Of a stretch of 42,111 nt of DNA, positions 37,916 through 42,111 are shown piece after piece (positions within the stretch are counted from its first letter, which is position 1; the number at the start of each line of letters is the position of its first letter). The notes beneath the pieces were generated by a model that worked only from the letters and a program-made list of their open reading frames with translations, was not told where the DNA came from and searched no databases. The DNA comes from Candidatus Acinetobacter avistercoris (GTDB taxonomy: Bacteria; Pseudomonadota; Gammaproteobacteria; Pseudomonadales; Moraxellaceae). The position numbers were made by a program, and so were the translations under genes. The stretch spans positions 1 to 42,111 of the forward strand of contig JAHLFF010000243.1 in assembly GCA_018883945.1 (NCBI GenBank). The letters are read 5' to 3'.

Positions 37916-39015
37916 TATGATCTCGCTCGCCCGATTCGTTTTTTCAATTTCGGGGCTAGTTTTTGTTTTCTAGAAAAAATTGCAGCGGCAATCGCATAGA
38001 CCAGAAGTACCGCAGGGTACGCCCAGATTCCGATTTCATCTTTACTGATACGCGTTTTGATTGCCATGAGCGCTACGATCAGGCTGGCAAAAATTAATAA
38101 TGCTGGGAAGAGTTTTAAATAACGTCCTTGACGTGGACTGACCTCAGACAAGGCTGTTGCCAGCATTAAAGCAACAATTAACGTAAACGGAACAAATATA
38201 CGCCAACCGAGCTCACTCGCTACGACAGGATCATCACGGGTTTCGATTAATTTAGCAATCGGCAATGCTTCAACTTCGCCACTCTCAAACTTGGCTTCCT
38301 TATCGCTTTCTAAACGTAAACGATAGGCTTCGAATTCAGTTTGACTATACTTCGGACTATTTGGAAAAATTTCATAACGTCGGCCAAGGGTTAAATCCAC
38401 CACACTTGCCGTTTTATCTTCCATTTCTACACGCGTCGCCTCTTTTGCCAAAATCATGACATCAGGCTTGCCTTCAGCATCAGCACGTTGGTAAAAAAAG
38501 ATATCGGTTAAATTTTTGCGATCTTCGGACAGTGAGCCGGCGTAAATCGTGTAAGGACCTGAAGAAATAAACTCTTTGGGTCGAACCAAGTCAAAACCAG
38601 ATCGAACCGCTTGGCTCGTGGTTAATGCTTCAAACTGACGAATACCCCACGGCGCCATCCACACCATCAGTAAGGTTTGTATAACCATAAAACCGACAGT
38701 AAGCGGCACAAGTAAACGTGCAAGTTGGTTCCGACTCACACCACTGCCATTTAAAACAGCCATCTCATGATCAACGTATAGTCGACCGAACACCAACATT
38801 AAGCCGATGAAAAAACCCAATGGGAGAATAAGCGTGAGAAATTCAGGAAGTCGGTAACCAATAATACTAAATAGAATGCTGGCATCTAAGCGGCCTTGAG
38901 CTGCCACACCAAAATACTTGATCAAACGCCCACCCATCATAATGAGCGTGAGTAAAGAAATGACAACCAGTGAGGTCGACAATACTTGCTTGACGAGATA
39001 ACGTCTTATAATCAA
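37915..39015 (-). CDS. lptF: LPS export ABC transporter permease LptF
   Basis: This is the partner permease of LptG, with the same six-helix plus periplasmic-domain plan in 366 residues. It starts IIRRYLVKQVL, and the coupling segment DHEMAVLNGSGVSRNQL is typical of LptF. The start codon is TTG at 39015, 6 bp after GGAAG; no upstream ATG fits the family N-terminus. lptF-lptG is divergent from pepA-holC, as in Pseudomonas. Confidence 0.95.
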   Translation of the reverse strand: MIIRRYLVKQVLSTSLVVISLLTLIMMGGRLIKYFGVAAQGRLDASILFSIIGYRLPEFLTLILPLGFFIGLMLVFGRLYVDHEMAVLNGSGVSRNQLARLLVPLTVGFMVIQTLLMVWMAPWGIRQFEALTTSQAVRSGFDLVRPKEFISSGPYTIYAGSLSEDRKNLTDIFFYQRADAEGKPDVMILAKEATRVEMEDKTASVVDLTLGRRYEIFPNSPKYSQTEFEAYRLRLESDKEAKFESGEVEALPIAKLIETRDDPVVASELGWRIFVPFTLIVALMLATALSEVSPRQGRYLKLFPALLIFASLIVALMAIKTRISKDEIGIWAYPAVLLVYAIAAAIFSRKQKLAPKLKKRIGRARS

Positions 39016-39107
39016 AGTAATCTTCCAAAAATTGGGTTAATTCGGCTAGCGCTAGTTTACCTGAATGTTAAAAATATAAAACCTCATTGAAATTCTATCA
39101 TTGCTAG

Positions 39108-39131
39108 TGGTTCAATGGTTTAATGATTTAA
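39108..39131. repeat. 3 x 8-bp degenerate tandem repeat
   Basis: TGGTTCAA, TGGTTTAA and TGATTTAA lie in a row in the gap between lptF and pepA. The array is short and could be chance, but it resembles the other short arrays in this window. Confidence 0.45.
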
Positions 39132-39144
39132 AACGTCTCTATAG

Positions 39145-41002
<1,858 letters not shown>

Positions 41003-41048
41003 TCAATGATTCATCCTATTGAATTGAAGTGTTAAAAGGAGATGCGTG

Positions 41049-41663
41049 GTGACACTAAAAGTGGGGCAAGATTTTAAGAAGCGTTGGCTTAATGCACCCG
41101 ATGCTGTACGCCATGCATTTCTAGATGACCTCAGTCGTATCAATGATTTACTCCATCCTGACAGTGAAATCCAAGGCTGGCTGGAGAATGATCAACGTGC
41201 TCAACAAGTAGCGCAGTTAAAAGTTGAACAGGCATATGCTGAAGAAAAAGCCCGTCTAATCGAAGAAGCTCGTGTGCGTAAGCAATTGGCTTTAGAAAAG
41301 GCATTGGCTGAAAAGCGTGCCCAACAACAAGCTTATGACCAAAGTTTATTGCAAGATGAAATGCAACAGTTTCAACATCAAACCACTGTTCTGATGCAGT
41401 TACGTGAGACATTAGATCTTGAAATATCAGATTATAGTGCGCGTTATAGTCAGAATCCTTCAAAAGCTATTGCTCAAAATAAGCCTAAAGAAAGTCAACT
41501 TTCTGATGACAAAATAAAATCTGAATTGGAAAGCTTACGTTTAAGACTGGAACTCGAAGCAGAAAACTTAATAGAAGAATCTGTTCAGAGCTTTACCGCA
41601 AAACTCAAAATTGCAGCTGAAGATGAGATTTCTTATATCTTAAAACAGTCGAATCTTAACTAA
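41049..41663 (+). CDS. Coiled-coil protein of unknown function
   Basis: I do not recognise a named family. The protein (about 204 residues) has a short N-terminal region with TRP-and-Asp-rich residues (KKRWLNAPDAVRHAFLDDL). A long Ala/Glu/Gln/Arg-rich stretch at about 50-110, with charge patterning typical of coiled coil, follows, and a second helical segment covers about 155-200. No membrane segment or signal peptide is seen, so it is probably cytoplasmic. Two GTG codons lie at 41046 and 41049; the second is 7 bp from AGGAG and is my choice. It follows holC by 46 bp and may be co-transcribed. Confidence 0.75.
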   Translation: MTLKVGQDFKKRWLNAPDAVRHAFLDDLSRINDLLHPDSEIQGWLENDQRAQQVAQLKVEQAYAEEKARLIEEARVRKQLALEKALAEKRAQQQAYDQSLLQDEMQQFQHQTTVLMQLRETLDLEISDYSARYSQNPSKAIAQNKPKESQLSDDKIKSELESLRLRLELEAENLIEESVQSFTAKLKIAAEDEISYILKQSNLN

Positions 41664-41721
41664 GATGCAGCGTTAATTTGTCATCGAAATGAAATATTTT
41701 TATTGGACAATCGGAATGTAA

Positions 41722-41741
41722 TTTATACATCAATGTATAAA
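41722..41741. promoter_or_regulatory. Perfect 9-bp dyad upstream of the last small gene
   Basis: TTTATACAT and ATGTATAAA are exact inverted repeats separated by CA. The dyad contains possible -10 boxes on its left (TATACA) and right (TATAAA) arms, with TTGGAC at 41703-41708 as a -35 candidate. No T-run follows, so a protein-binding operator is more likely than a terminator. Confidence 0.5.
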
Positions 41742-41763
41742 AACACATTTCAGGATGATAAAA

Positions 41764-41979
41764 ATGGATCTCACACAACTCGTTTCAGACCGTATATCCG
41801 CTTTGAATGTTGGTGAAAGTATTACAATCAGTGTTCAAGAACTGTTGATTAGTCGTACTGACTTTCAATCTATCGCTGTATTTTTATTAAAAGAATCTAA
41901 AAACGGAATGTTTTCTATTTCTTCTTCGCAACAATCGTCAGGGTTGGAACGTACCTCTTTGACGATCAATAAGAATTAA
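41764..41979 (+). CDS. Small protein of unknown function
   Basis: I do not recognise this 71-residue protein (from MDLTQLVSDR). It is soluble-looking, with a predicted helix at the start, a hydrophobic patch FQSIAVFLLKES in the middle and a Ser/Thr-rich tail. I place the start at the ATG at 41764, 8 bp after AGGA; an ATG at 41755 overlaps that site. It has its own probable promoter and operator-like dyad and a strong terminator, so it looks like an independent single-gene unit. Confidence 0.65.
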   Translation: MDLTQLVSDRISALNVGESITISVQELLISRTDFQSIAVFLLKESKNGMFSISSSQQSSGLERTSLTINKN

Positions 41980-42001
41980 TCACAATGATTTAATTCCATC
42001 T

Positions 42002-42029
42002 AAAAAAAGCCCTCTCTCGGGCTTTTTTT
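42002..42029 (+). terminator. Terminator of the last small gene
   Basis: GCCC and GGGC pair around TCTCTC, extended by seven A and seven T into an 11-bp stem with a T-run. It lies 22 bp after the stop. Confidence 0.9.
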
Positions 42030-42065
42030 GTTTTTAGCATATTGATCAATGCTGCACTTTAAAGT

Positions 42066-42110
42066 CGTCTTTTTAATAGCCGTCTTTTTAACATTCGTCT
42101 TTTTATGTTT
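42066..42110. repeat. 3 x 15-bp tandem repeat at the right edge
   Basis: CGTCTTTTTAATAGC, CGTCTTTTTAACATT and CGTCTTTTTATGTTT follow each other. The first ten bases are identical in all three. The array may continue past the window end. Confidence 0.8.
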
Positions 42111-42111
42111 T

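Noticed and set aside
41140..41463. 107-codon frame antisense to the coiled-coil gene
   Set aside because: The sense frame has a good ribosome site and biased coiled-coil composition; the antisense frame has neither.

Overview
The window looks like a chromosomal housekeeping segment of an Acinetobacter species, probably not A. baumannii itself. The reasons are the low GC, the protein sequences, and gene neighbourhoods shared by Acinetobacter and Pseudomonas: argH / algZ-algR-hemC-hemD, xerD-dsbC-hom-thrC, lptF-lptG opposite pepA-holC, and gacA-pilS-pilR. I see no prophage, insertion sequence, CRISPR array, rRNA or tRNA. Nearly all 39 protein genes belong to recognisable families. I did not find a clear new multi-gene system; the novelty candidates lie in the intergenic DNA and in a few small or unknown proteins.

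Layout. Positions 120-6228 (minus) carry algZ-algR followed by a compact heme operon, hemC-hemD-hemX-hemY plus a thioesterase. argH and yggX run rightward to 8055. A 0.96-kb AT-rich gap (8056-9014) holds two or three terminators, a possible pseudoknot and a possible small RNA. phoU and a TolC-like channel gene lie on the minus strand, with an orphan lipoprotein gene reading away from them. A second 0.9-kb gap (12520-13435) holds repeat remnants and ends in a TPP riboswitch that controls thiC. After thiC come nudF, cpdA, dksA, gluQ and a small zinc-ribbon gene. ftsW and murD, then feoA-feoB with a Cys-rich accessory gene, lie on the minus strand; feoA has a good Fur box. xerD, dsbC, hom and thrC run rightward. 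pbpG (minus) diverges from gacA-pilS-pilR. gpmI-ctpA and lptF-lptG are on the minus strand. pepA-holC, a coiled-coil protein gene and a small unknown gene close the window.

How the genes work together. Several groups supply the envelope: FtsW and MurD for septal peptidoglycan, PbpG and CtpA for envelope trimming, LptFG for LPS export and a TolC-type pore. Two-component regulators (AlgZ/AlgR, GacA, PilS/PilR) point to control of surface behaviour and type IV pili. Iron and heme metabolism is represented by hemCDXY, feoAB and yggX. DksA and CpdA act on nucleotide-linked global regulation.

Other features worth noting: short tandem repeats sit in several gaps, often beside a gene's 3' end; the gacA leader can form two competing structures; a perfect 9-bp dyad precedes the last small gene. 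Many starts are better placed at internal ATG, GTG or TTG codons than at the 5'-most possible start, and my choices are explained in each entry.
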